NCBI GenBank assembly: GCA_964405775.1 | Contig: CAYOPG010000011.1 | Coordinates: forward strand, 1 to 43,978 | Length of the DNA stretch: 43,978 nt | Reading direction: 5' to 3' | Source: JAAZFF01 sp964405775 | Lineage (GTDB): Bacteria > Verrucomicrobiota > Kiritimatiellia > RFP12 > UBA3636 | Shown: piece after piece, positions 23,986 to 32,138 of the stretch | Layout of the letters: each line of letters begins with the position of its first letter | Position numbering within the stretch: position 1 is the stretch's first letter | Notes under the pieces: generated by a model | The model's input: only the letters and a program-made list of their open reading frames with translations | Databases searched by the model: none | Told to the model about the DNA's origin: nothing | Translations under genes and position numbers: made by a program

Positions 23986-25134
23986 ATGGAAGAAATCAAA
24001 ATAGGGGTTATCGGTGTGGGCGGCCGGGGGACGCTCTCGGATCTGTTCAACAGCGAAGAGTTCAAGACACGCGTCGTAGCCGGAGCTGATCCTAGCGAAA
24101 CGCAGTTAGCCGCGTTCAAAGCTCGCAACAAGGGCGTCGAGTTCACTACCGCCGACTACAAGGAGTTACTGGCGCGTGAAGACATTGATGCCATTGCCGT
24201 TTTTTCGCCAGACTTCTGTCATGAGGAGCATGCCGTGGCCGTGCTTGAGGCGGGCAAAGATCTTTTCCTTGAAAAGCCGATGGCGATAACAGTGGAAGGA
24301 TGCGACAGAATTCTGGATGCGTGGCGGCGCTCGGGCAAGAAGTTTTTCATGGGCTTCAACATGCGCTACATGAATTGGGTGCGGACGATGAAACAGATCG
24401 TCGAAGAAGGCACGATAGGACCGGTTCAGAGCGTGTGGGTGCGCCATTTCGTTCCGAGCGGGGGCGACTATTACTTCCACGACTGGCACGCAACGCGTCG
24501 CAACGCCACGAGCCTCCTGCTACAGAAGGCTTCGCACGACATTGATGTCGTTCATTGGATCGCGGGTGGGTACGGCAAGCGTGTGACCGGGATGGGCAAG
24601 CGAGCGTATTTCGGCGGCGACATGCCGAACGACTTGACGTGCAAAGAGTGCAACGTCCGCGCTACTTGCCCGGATGTTCAGAAGGAGGATTCTCCGCGGC
24701 AGCTTTGCTGCTTCAGACGTGAGATTGATCAGGAAGATGTGAACCAGATAATGTGGGAACTCGACAATGGCGTGTTGTGCGCTTACCAGCAATGCCATTT
24801 CGCATCGCAGAACTTCCGTGGCAGAAACTACATCTTCATAGGCACAAAGGGGATGGTGGAGAATTTCTGGAGCGACGGGCACGATTGCGTCGAGGTAACG
24901 CTTCGCCGCAGCACCGACTGGAAGAGCCATTCTGACCGCATTTACAAAGTAAAGAACGTTCCCGGGACGCATTCAGGCGCCGATCCGGAGATGGCGCGTG
25001 ATTTCCTTGGCATGCTGCGCAATGGTGTGGTCCCGGCAGCGACTCCGCTCGATGGCCGCCAGAGTGTGGCTGTTGGCTGTGCAGGGGCTGAGAGCCTTAG
25101 AAACGGTTCCATGCCCGTGGACATTCTTGTTTGA
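23986..25134 (+). CDS. Gfo/Idh/MocA family oxidoreductase with a cysteine cluster
   Basis: NAD(P)-dependent sugar-dehydrogenase family, 382 residues from ATG 23986. That start follows GGAG with 6-base spacing. An ATG at 23974 would add MEKN. The Rossmann motif GVGGRG is near the N-terminus and LEKPMAI follows in the usual place. The C-terminal domain contains SHDIDVVHWIAGG. A cysteine-rich insert, C-x2-C-x5-C with a CC pair 14 residues later (24640-24711), is the sort of metal- or cluster-binding loop seen in one branch of this family. A superoxide reductase gene follows 86 bases downstream. The substrate is unknown. Confidence 0.88.
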   Translation: MEEIKIGVIGVGGRGTLSDLFNSEEFKTRVVAGADPSETQLAAFKARNKGVEFTTADYKELLAREDIDAIAVFSPDFCHEEHAVAVLEAGKDLFLEKPMAITVEGCDRILDAWRRSGKKFFMGFNMRYMNWVRTMKQIVEEGTIGPVQSVWVRHFVPSGGDYYFHDWHATRRNATSLLLQKASHDIDVVHWIAGGYGKRVTGMGKRAYFGGDMPNDLTCKECNVRATCPDVQKEDSPRQLCCFRREIDQEDVNQIMWELDNGVLCAYQQCHFASQNFRGRNYIFIGTKGMVENFWSDGHDCVEVTLRRSTDWKSHSDRIYKVKNVPGTHSGADPEMARDFLGMLRNGVVPAATPLDGRQSVAVGCAGAESLRNGSMPVDILV

Positions 25135-25160
25135 CTTTTCCCCTGATATTAATGTAGACT
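25131..25160 (+). promoter_or_regulatory. Sigma-70-like promoter of the superoxide reductase gene
   Basis: TTGACT (25131-25136), overlapping the stop codon of the preceding gene, an 18-base spacer, and TAGACT (25155-25160). The predicted start near 25167 leaves a leader of about 54 bases before the ATG at 25221. Confidence 0.45.
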
Positions 25161-25220
25161 CACCAGATATTGCGTTGTATTTTGCACGTAACCCACAAAC
25201 AAAAAAAGGAGATTAACAAC

Positions 25221-25610
25221 ATGTTATCAGAATTCGTCAAAACTGCGGACTGGAAGTCCGAGAAGCATGTACCTCAGATCGAGTGTGCCGATTCCGTAAA
25301 GGCGGGCGATTTTCTAGAAATCACGGTGTCGGTGGGTAAGGAGATCCCCCATCCAAACACGACAGAGCATTTCATCGCCTGGATCGCCTTGCACTACGTG
25401 CCGGAAGGGTCAAACATGTCCATAGAGCTGGCGCGCTGCGAATTTAGTGCGCACGGCGGCTCGGCCGCTGGGGCAAACCAGGGACCCGCGTTCACGGACA
25501 GCAAGGTCTGCGTATCCGCAAAACTTCTAAAGTCTGGAAAACTCTATGCCACGGAATACTGCAATATTCACGGGCTCTGGGCTTCTGAGAAGGCAATCAC
25601 GGTTCAATAA
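25221..25610 (+). CDS. Superoxide reductase (neelaredoxin/desulfoferrodoxin, one-iron type)
   Basis: Non-heme iron enzyme that reduces superoxide to peroxide in anaerobes. The 129 residues contain the active-site Glu-Lys-His (E14, K15, H16 in SEKHVP), iron ligands H44 and H50 (HPNTTEH), and the C-terminal ligand pair C114 and H117 in EYCNIHGLW. It lacks the N-terminal desulforedoxin-type FeCys4 domain, so it is the one-iron class. AAGGAG lies about 8 bases before the chosen ATG. Upstream starts in the same frame have no site. It suggests a strictly or mainly anaerobic host with occasional oxygen exposure. Confidence 0.92.
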   Translation: MLSEFVKTADWKSEKHVPQIECADSVKAGDFLEITVSVGKEIPHPNTTEHFIAWIALHYVPEGSNMSIELARCEFSAHGGSAAGANQGPAFTDSKVCVSAKLLKSGKLYATEYCNIHGLWASEKAITVQ

Positions 25611-25637
25611 ACAAAAGTGTTCAACATAGGCATAACA

Positions 25638-25669
25638 CAAGCGGCGTCCCACTCAAGGGGCGTCGCTTG
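25638..25669 (+). terminator. Probable terminator after the superoxide reductase gene
   Basis: A 13-bp stem (25638-25650 with 25657-25669) including two G-T wobbles closes a 6-base loop, 27 bases after the stop codon. The following bases (ATTTGC) are only weakly T-rich. Confidence 0.5.
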
Positions 25670-25692
25670 ATTTGCATCGAAACGGGACTTCC

Positions 25693-25751
25693 ATGAGAAA
25701 AACTTTCGCGACTCAATTGAAAAACCCCGGCGCGACTTTCCGAGGGGCGCC
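25693..25751 (+). CDS. 5' fragment of a probable glycoside hydrolase, cut by the assembly gap
   Basis: The ATG at 25693 opens MRKTFATQLKNPGATFRGAP, then the Ns begin. The pattern F...NP.A.FRGAPFW is the typical start of large glycosidases of the GH106 alpha-L-rhamnosidase type, in which RGAPFW.WN follows. It does not resemble the N-terminus of an FAD oxidoreductase, although the frame happens to stay open across the placeholder gap. I therefore treat it as a separate truncated gene. Only 19 full codons are visible, so the family call is tentative. Confidence 0.45.
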
Positions 25752-25851
25752 NNNNNNNNNNNNNNNNNNNNNNNNNNNNNNNNNNNNNNNNNNNNNNNNN
25801 NNNNNNNNNNNNNNNNNNNNNNNNNNNNNNNNNNNNNNNNNNNNNNNNNNN
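25752..25851. other. Scaffold gap (100 Ns)
   Basis: Exactly 100 Ns, the conventional placeholder for a gap of unknown length. The missing sequence must contain at least the FAD-binding start of the following gene. It may be kilobases long if the preceding fragment is a large glycosidase. Confidence 0.95.
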
Positions 25852-27099
25852 GCGGGGGTTGGAGCCGCCGTTCGCGCCGCGCGGGAAGGGGCGCGGACTC
25901 TGCTCGTCGAATCGCAGGGCATGCTCGGAGGCGCGTGGACTTCGTCCATGCAAGTGCATGCGACATCGTTTTTCAGCGGCGGTCGCGTGATCGTCGGCGG
26001 TCTTGTAAAAGAGATCATAGACGGTCTCGCTAGAGATGGCAATGCGGAGGTGCCGGAGGAGAAAGTTCGCGAGTTCCCGACGGCATCCGCAGTGCATTTT
26101 GAACCAGAGTGGATGAAGTGCCAGTTGGACGATGTGGTGACGGAATCGGGATCAGGGCTTCTCCTGCATGTGAGATGCGTTGGCACCATTGTAGAGGACG
26201 GCGTTGTTCGCGGTATCTTCATCGAAAGCAAGTCCGGACGACAGGCAGTGCTTGCGAATGTCACAATAGACTGCACAGGCGATGCCGATGTGGTTCATTG
26301 GGCTGGCGGCGCAACTCTCAAGGGGCGTGGTGCCGGGGGAGATTGCCAGCCAGTCAACACGACCTTCCTGCTGTCTAACGTCGACCGGGAACGCGCCGTC
26401 GCCTGGGTCGAAAACAACCGAGGTCTCCTGCAGGAACTATCTGACAAGGCACAGAAAAATGGCGAGATCGACAAGGTCTTCTCAGTGTACCGACTTGGCG
26501 CAAGAACAATGTATCCGGATGTCACATACCACAACCTCGGGCATGTGTACGGCATCGACTCCACGAAAGCCGAGGATTTGACGCGCGCCCATGTCGAGGG
26601 CAGGAGGCAGGTGCGGCAGATATACAATTTTTACCGGAAATATGTGCCTGGCTATGAGAATTGCCGTCTTGCGGCGATCGCGCCAAATACCGGATTGCGA
26701 GAAAGCAGGCGTCTTGCCGGTGTGTATACACTTACAACCGAGGATGTTGTAGGTGGTAGAAAGTTCGACGACGGCATAGCGAAACACAACTATTACGTCG
26801 ACGTCCACAGCTCCGACCCATTCGGGCCCGAGCCGGGCATCGTCAATGGCGAGAGACCTCCCCAGGGCGATTATTACGAGGTTCCGTACAGATGCCTTGT
26901 GCCAGAGCGAATAGACCAGGTGCTTGTCGCCGGTCGTTGCCTGAGCGCTGGCCGCGCTGCGCTCGGGTCGGCTCGCACAACGGTCTGTTGCATGTGCATG
27001 GGGGAGGCTGCCGGGCTTGCCGCGGTCAGAGCCGTACGGCAGGGCATCAAAGTGCGTGATGTCAATGGCGCTGAATTAAAGAGCACGTTGCTGGGGTAG
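25852..27099 (+). CDS. FAD-dependent oxidoreductase (FAD_oxidored type), 5' end in gap
   Basis: The visible 415 residues begin inside the FAD-binding Rossmann fold (AGVGAAVRAAREGARTLLVE, then GMLGGAW). The preceding GGGxxG loop and start codon lie in the gap. Further signs are VTIDCTGDADV, a late RESRRLAGVYTLT segment and the C-terminal FAD-contact region VAGRCLSAGRAALGSARTT with CCMCMGEAAG. The family (related to PF12831) is widespread in polysaccharide-degrading bacteria, often next to glycosidases, but its substrates are mostly unknown. The CapA-like gene starts 5 bases after its stop. Confidence 0.85.
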   Translation, partial: AGVGAAVRAAREGARTLLVESQGMLGGAWTSSMQVHATSFFSGGRVIVGGLVKEIIDGLARDGNAEVPEEKVREFPTASAVHFEPEWMKCQLDDVVTESGSGLLLHVRCVGTIVEDGVVRGIFIESKSGRQAVLANVTIDCTGDADVVHWAGGATLKGRGAGGDCQPVNTTFLLSNVDRERAVAWVENNRGLLQELSDKAQKNGEIDKVFSVYRLGARTMYPDVTYHNLGHVYGIDSTKAEDLTRAHVEGRRQVRQIYNFYRKYVPGYENCRLAAIAPNTGLRESRRLAGVYTLTTEDVVGGRKFDDGIAKHNYYVDVHSSDPFGPEPGIVNGERPPQGDYYEVPYRCLVPERIDQVLVAGRCLSAGRAALGSARTTVCCMCMGEAAGLAAVRAVRQGIKVRDVNGAELKSTLLG

Positions 27100-27104
27100 C
27101 GGGA

Positions 27105-28424
27105 ATGAGCGGCGACAGGTCGACGGCCGATGACCGTCTTATGAGTTTCATTGGCGGCAGAGATCACTTGCGTGATGCAAGCGGTTCGCGCTTCAGCCTG
27201 ACAATGATGGGCGACTGTTGCCCTTCGGATTCGATAATCGAAGCGTTACGTCAAGGGCGTGCCAATGACATTGTCGCAGCAGCCAAACCGTATGTGGCTG
27301 AATCGGACATTCGCATTATGCAATGGGAGACGCCTATTTCAGAGACTGCCACCCCCATCGTAAAGAGCGGTCCAAACCTGCGCTGCCCCCCGGTCTCCAT
27401 GGAAGTGATGAAAGCTCTTGGCGTCGATATCGCATTGCTTGCCAACAATCACATCGGCGATCATGGCGCTGAAGCAGTGCTTGAGACGATGCTCCATATT
27501 GAGAAATCAGGGGTACGCACAGTTGGGGCGGGGGCTACGCTTCAGGATGCCGGGCGCCCGCTTGTCTCTGAAGCGGGAGATCTCCGCTTGGCGATTCTGA
27601 ATTTCGCGGAGAATGAATTCGGAATCGCTTCCGCGTCGAAACCCGGTGTTGCGCCGCTTGACCCGGCTGAGAACATCCGTGGCATTCGCCAAGCGGCCAG
27701 CGAGGCTGATGTTGTCCTGGTTGTCATACATGGCGGACATGAACATTATGCGTTGCCTTCGCCCCGCATGGTAGAGACATACCGCTCGTTTGTCGAAGCC
27801 GGTGCGGCGGCAGTGATAAACTGCCACACGCATTGCCCGGGTGGAGTTGAACTCTGGCAAGGGGCGCCTATAATCTATTCCGTGGGCAATTTCTTTTTTC
27901 CTAAAGACCTGCCTCCGGATTCTATGTCGGCGGCGGCGCGTCATCCTCTGTGGTGGTACGGTTACGTGCCGAAGCTTTTCTTTGATAAACGTGGCGTCTA
28001 TGCCATTGAGATAATGCCATTCAAGTTCGATCGAGAGCGCGTGCTTCGCCTGAATTCAAACGAGAGTAAAGGGTTCTGGGACTATCTTGCCACGCTAAAC
28101 CGCATTATTGCCGACAAGATGGAGGTCAAAAGATCATTCGATGCGTGGGTGGCCAAGCAAGGTCCCGTATATCTCGATTGGATGCGCGAATCACTTTCCG
28201 ATTGGCCGATGCCGACTGAAATTGCGAAGTCCTCAGGCAAAATGATGCTGCTCCGCAACATACTTGTCTGCGAAGCTCATCGAGATATCGTAGCGTGCTA
28301 CATGCGTCTTTTGGAAGAGGGCAGGGTGGAAGCCTCTATTGAGGGATGGCCTCATATTGCCGCGCTACAACGCCCTGATTGGGTGGAGGCTGGGGGCAAG
28401 GGGTTGCCGGTGCAATCTATATGA
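27105..28424 (+). CDS. CapA family protein (PGA_cap metallophosphatase-like)
   Basis: A 439-residue protein of the CapA/PgsA family, a calcineurin-like metallophosphatase fold first known from poly-gamma-glutamate capsule synthesis. Visible motifs are MMGDCC near residue 30, a QWETPI segment in the place of the usual NLE.P, ALLANNHIGDHG (metal-binding Asn-His), VVIHGGHEHY, AAAVINCHTHCPGGVELW and IIYSVGNFFF. No signal peptide or N-terminal membrane anchor is seen, unlike capsule CapA, so a cytoplasmic role is possible. It follows the FAD oxidoreductase gene by 5 bases and is probably in the same transcript. Confidence 0.85.
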   Translation: MSGDRSTADDRLMSFIGGRDHLRDASGSRFSLTMMGDCCPSDSIIEALRQGRANDIVAAAKPYVAESDIRIMQWETPISETATPIVKSGPNLRCPPVSMEVMKALGVDIALLANNHIGDHGAEAVLETMLHIEKSGVRTVGAGATLQDAGRPLVSEAGDLRLAILNFAENEFGIASASKPGVAPLDPAENIRGIRQAASEADVVLVVIHGGHEHYALPSPRMVETYRSFVEAGAAAVINCHTHCPGGVELWQGAPIIYSVGNFFFPKDLPPDSMSAAARHPLWWYGYVPKLFFDKRGVYAIEIMPFKFDRERVLRLNSNESKGFWDYLATLNRIIADKMEVKRSFDAWVAKQGPVYLDWMRESLSDWPMPTEIAKSSGKMMLLRNILVCEAHRDIVACYMRLLEEGRVEASIEGWPHIAALQRPDWVEAGGKGLPVQSI

Positions 28425-28490
28425 TGCGTTTAGGGTTCTACGGATAATCCTTGCAAAATCAGCGGGAAAATAGGAGAATCAGCAGTCGAA

Positions 28491-28518
28491 TCTCCATTTG
28501 GGAGAAGTTTGTTTTTTT
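28491..28518 (+). terminator. Hairpin plus T-tract in the ilvE leader, possible attenuator
   Basis: TCTCC (28491-28495), a 5-base loop, GGAGA (28501-28505), then AGTTTG and seven Ts (28512-28518). A second GGAGA at 28473-28477 could pair with the same TCTCC instead. The two structures are mutually exclusive, as in attenuators. It may simply end the CapA transcript, since the stem is short. Confidence 0.4.
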
Positions 28519-28530
28519 AAGGAGGATCAG

Positions 28531-29544
28531 ATGGCGGATATAGATTGGAAAAATCTTGGATTTAAGTACATGGACACGAATTGCCATATCCAGTACGTGT
28601 GGAGCAACGGCAAGTGGAGCGCGGGCGAGCTGGTTAAGGAACCGTTCCTCAAAATGCACATCGCAGCCACATGCCTGCATTACGGCCAGGAGGCTTTCGA
28701 GGGCATGAAGGCATTCCGTTGCAAGGACGGAATTATCAGGATTTTCCGTCCTCACGAGAATGCGGAGCGCATGCACAGGACGGCGATTCGCACATGCATG
28801 GCTCCTGTTCCCGAGGAGATGTTCGTCGATGCGGTCAAGCGCGTCGTGAAAGCGAATGAAGATTTCGTGCCGCCATACGGAACTGGTGGGTCGATGTACA
28901 TAAGACCCCTGCTCATCGGCACGGGTGCGCAAATCGGCGTTGCTCCGGCGAGCGAGTACACATTTCTTGTTCTTGTGATGCCCGCGGGAGAGTACTACAA
29001 GGGCGGGCTGAAGCCCGTGCGTTCTCTAATTATCGATGAGTTTGACCGAGCCGCTCCAAACGGGATGGGCGACGTCAAGGTGGGCGGCAACTACGCCGCG
29101 AGCATCTATGCGCACGAGAAGGCCAAATCCGCAGGGTATCCAGTGGAGCTTTATCTGGACGCGAAAACTCACACGCTGGTCGAGGAGTTCGCAACTTCGA
29201 ACTTCCTCGGTATCAAACCAGACGGCACGTATGTGACGCCAGACTCTCATTCTGTTCTGCCCAGCGTCACTAACAAGACCCTGATGCAGCTCGCAAAAGA
29301 CCACGGGCACAAGGTGGAGGTCAGGCCGGTGCCATTTGACGAACTTGAAACATTCTCCGAAGTGGCGGCGTGTGGCACGGCTGTTGTGGTGACCCCGGTC
29401 TATGAGATTGCCCGGGGCGACAAGGTTATCAAGATCAGCGATCCGGATAAATGCGGCCCGATCACTCAGAAGCTTTTCGACGGCGTTCAGGACATTCAAT
29501 ATGGACGCGTGCCCGACACCCACGGCTGGTGCGTGGCTGTCTAA
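28531..29544 (+). CDS. ilvE: Branched-chain amino acid aminotransferase
   Basis: PLP-dependent class IV aminotransferase for the last step of Leu, Ile and Val synthesis. The 337 residues (from ATG 28531, preceded by AAGGAGG) carry the type II BCAT pattern: GQEAFEGMKAFR, RPLLIGTGAQIGVAP, the PLP lysine region GDVKVGGNYAAS, EEFATSNFLGI and the late cofactor loop EVAACGTAVVVTPV. A longer frame from 28498 would run through the leader hairpin and T-tract, which argues against it. No other ilv or leu gene is near. Confidence 0.96.
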   Translation: MADIDWKNLGFKYMDTNCHIQYVWSNGKWSAGELVKEPFLKMHIAATCLHYGQEAFEGMKAFRCKDGIIRIFRPHENAERMHRTAIRTCMAPVPEEMFVDAVKRVVKANEDFVPPYGTGGSMYIRPLLIGTGAQIGVAPASEYTFLVLVMPAGEYYKGGLKPVRSLIIDEFDRAAPNGMGDVKVGGNYAASIYAHEKAKSAGYPVELYLDAKTHTLVEEFATSNFLGIKPDGTYVTPDSHSVLPSVTNKTLMQLAKDHGHKVEVRPVPFDELETFSEVAACGTAVVVTPVYEIARGDKVIKISDPDKCGPITQKLFDGVQDIQYGRVPDTHGWCVAV

Positions 29545-29628
29545 CGCGGCGGCCAACTAGAATTCGCGGGGGGGATTACCCCATCATAGACGGATCGTGA
29601 TGAGGTCTGAGGCTGAATCTCAGGTTCT

Positions 29629-30276
29629 CTATCGCACCATTCCGAAAATTCGCATAAACCCGTTCAGGACTCCAAAAATAAGTTTGTCCGTTACATTTAA
29701 GTTTATGAGCAGAATTATGAGGATGAATCCGACGCTCTCAAGGCGCATGTATGCTACTGCGAGCTCCCTCGGCAGCAACGCGGTTACAATACGAGAGCCA
29801 TCAAGTGGCGGAACTGGTATCATATTGAAGGTCATGAGCACAATGTTGATCGAGACGTATGCTTCCGCGGCTAAGAGTGTGTAAAGTGCTATGGATACAG
29901 GGAGAACGTCAAATCCGATCCGCAATGTTAAATGGTAGACTGCAACTCCCACAAGAGCCTGTATCATATTTGAAGCGGGACCGGCTATTGCTGTCAACCA
30001 CATGGCCTGGCGGGGATCGCGAGTGCGCGCAAGGTTGACTGGTACAGGTTTGGCCCATCCGAAAAGAAATGGCGCTTTGAACAACACAAGCATCAGAGGC
30101 AGAATCACGGTTCCGATGGGATCTACGTGGCGGATCGGATTCAAGGACAGCCGTCCGGCATCGCGTGCCGTAGTGTCGCCGCAGAGCAGAGCCACGTAGC
30201 CGTGCGATATTTCGTGTATCATCACTGCTATTATGAGTGCAAGTATATAGATTATCTGAATGGTTAATTCCGTCAT
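29629..30276 (-). CDS. Site-2 protease family (M50) membrane metalloprotease
   Basis: A 215-residue integral membrane zinc protease of the short M50 type, with several hydrophobic helices. The zinc motif HEISH is at residues 21-25, followed by GYVALLCGDTTARDAGRLSLNP, AIAGPASNMIQA, and the second metal-site motif NMIPVPPLDGSRI. Such proteins lack PDZ domains, and their substrates are mostly unknown. It lies 26 bases after recN on the same strand and faces ilvE. The 84-base convergent gap has only weak hairpins. Confidence 0.92.
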   Translation of the reverse strand: MTELTIQIIYILALIIAVMIHEISHGYVALLCGDTTARDAGRLSLNPIRHVDPIGTVILPLMLVLFKAPFLFGWAKPVPVNLARTRDPRQAMWLTAIAGPASNMIQALVGVAVYHLTLRIGFDVLPVSIALYTLLAAEAYVSINIVLMTFNMIPVPPLDGSRIVTALLPRELAVAYMRLESVGFILIILLINLNVTDKLIFGVLNGFMRIFGMVR

Positions 30277-30302
30277 CGAAGGGATTCTGTTCTTTGTCGC
30301 GA

Positions 30303-31988
30303 TTAGCGTCTGGTTGATGGTTTCAGGAGTTCGCGCGCGTGCTCTACTGTCACGGAGGTGAGGTCGGCGCCGCCAAGCATGCGCGCGATTTCATCGACAC
30401 GGCCGGCTTCTGCTACCGGCCTGATGTGCGTCAGAGTGCGGCCATCCTCGACTTGTTTTGTAACGACGAAGTGGGAGAGTCCCCACGCTGCCACTTGCGG
30501 GAGGTGTGTTATGCAGATTATCTGGTGGGAACCGCTGGCTTCGAAAAGTTTGGCGCCCACGTTGTTGGCAATTTCTCCGCCGATGTTCGCATCGATTTCA
30601 TCGAACACCAACACGGGAATCTTATCGTGCTCGGCAAGAACTGTTTTTAGCGCAAGCATCACACGTGAGATTTCACCGCTTGAGGCTATGCTGCGAAGCG
30701 GCAGCATTGATTCTCCCGGATTGGGCGCAAATCCGAATTCAACGGAATCGCGTCCAGTTTCCGAATCCGTTTTAGCCGTAGAAACCGCGATGTCGATTGC
30801 GGCGTTTGGGAGGCCGAGATCGGCGAGCTGGCGCGACACAGCCCTGGCTAGCTTGCCGCTTGCGGCCGTTCGAAGTTCAGAAAGACGCTTGGCTTCGGCA
30901 GAGAGGCGTTTCTCCGCGGCAGCGATTTGTGAGTCCAGCTCATCTATTATGCGTCCTCTTGATTCGAGTTCTATGGCACGCGTCTGCGATTTTTCGTAAA
31001 AAGTCAGGATGTCCTCTATTGTGGCGCCGTACTTGCGTTTGAGCTTCTGGACGAGCGCCATGCGGTCCTCGAGCCATTGCATGCGTTCCGGTGATGCGTC
31101 GATGCGCGAGAGACTTGAAGAGATATTCTGCGAAAGTTCGTTCAGCTGTATGGATGCCGAGCGGGCTTCTGAGACCCATTCAGCGGCCTCGATTGAACCG
31201 TGGCGTTGCATTTCATCGAGATGACGCGTGATGTCCGCAAGTACATCAACTACGGCGCCATCCGCATCGGTGAGCATCTGGATAACGCCGTTTCCCAGTT
31301 CAAGAAGAGACCCAGCGTTCGCGGCTTCGGCGTGCTCCGAGACAAGAGCCTCTCCATCAGTATCAGGCGAGAGTTCAGCCTCAGCGATCTCGCGGATCTT
31401 ATATTTGAGGAGGTCTAGTTCCCGCTCTGCGGCATCGCCTTCGCCGGCAAGTTCATTGCGCTGGCGGACAAGCTCTCGCTTTTCACGCCAGACGGCGGCG
31501 AATTTGCTTCGCTGTTCATGGCAGTGTCCGAAAGAGTCAAGTGCGTCGAGTTGGAATAGTGGGTTGAAGAGCGACTGATTGTCATGGGGGCCGTGCATGT
31601 CAACGAGCATTTCCCCTATGCGGCGCATTGTCTGAACCGTTGAGGGGCAGTTGTTGATCAGGCAGCGTCCGGAGCCATTGGCTGAGATAGTGCGGCGAAG
31701 AATCAAGGTGCCGTCTTCACACGCGTCTATGCCCGCGTCTTCTAGTATTGGCGCTATGTTGGTGAGAACCTGTTCTGGGAGTGACATCTCCGCCATAACC
31801 GTGCTTTGCTCCGCGCCTCGGCGTATCGCTGAGTGATCCGCCCGTCCGCCGCAGAGGAGGTTTATGGCGCCTACAAGCACGGACTTGCCGGCGCCGGTTT
31901 CGCCGGTGACGACATTGAGGCCGGGGCCGAACTGGATTTCGGCGCTTTCGACTACGGCCAAGTCCTTGACTGTAAGTTTATCAATCAC
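30303..31988 (-). CDS. recN: DNA repair protein RecN
   Basis: SMC-like ATPase acting in double-strand-break repair. The 561 residues have Walker A GETGAGKS at 29-36, a central coiled-coil region (about 150-380) rich in Glu/Arg/Leu, and the C-terminal ATPase half with SSGEISRVMLALK (signature), VLVFDEIDANIGGEIA (Walker B) and ICITHLPQVAAWG. The start codon is GTG at 31988. It is transcribed divergently from the mutase-acetyltransferase fusion gene across a 150-base gap. No LexA-type box was obvious there. Confidence 0.96.
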   Translation of the reverse strand: MIDKLTVKDLAVVESAEIQFGPGLNVVTGETGAGKSVLVGAINLLCGGRADHSAIRRGAEQSTVMAEMSLPEQVLTNIAPILEDAGIDACEDGTLILRRTISANGSGRCLINNCPSTVQTMRRIGEMLVDMHGPHDNQSLFNPLFQLDALDSFGHCHEQRSKFAAVWREKRELVRQRNELAGEGDAAERELDLLKYKIREIAEAELSPDTDGEALVSEHAEAANAGSLLELGNGVIQMLTDADGAVVDVLADITRHLDEMQRHGSIEAAEWVSEARSASIQLNELSQNISSSLSRIDASPERMQWLEDRMALVQKLKRKYGATIEDILTFYEKSQTRAIELESRGRIIDELDSQIAAAEKRLSAEAKRLSELRTAASGKLARAVSRQLADLGLPNAAIDIAVSTAKTDSETGRDSVEFGFAPNPGESMLPLRSIASSGEISRVMLALKTVLAEHDKIPVLVFDEIDANIGGEIANNVGAKLFEASGSHQIICITHLPQVAAWGLSHFVVTKQVEDGRTLTHIRPVAEAGRVDEIARMLGGADLTSVTVEHARELLKPSTRR

Positions 31989-32035
31989 CCAAATAGGGTA
32001 GCATTAGAGACGAGGCTATTTCAAGCTTGATTATC

Positions 32036-32064
32036 TTGCTCATGTCATGTTTTTTTGATAGAAT
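32036..32064 (+). promoter_or_regulatory. Sigma-70-like promoter of the fusion gene
   Basis: TTGCTC (32036-32041), 17 bases, TAGAAT (32059-32064), in the divergent recN gap. Transcription would start near 32071, about 68 bases before the ATG. The -35 is weak and the -10 is good. Confidence 0.45.
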
Positions 32065-32138
32065 TACCGCTGATAGTTCAGAACAGAAATTGCAACGAAT
32101 GGCGGAGAGTGGGCCGTCGGGAAAGAGGGGGTAGGTAG

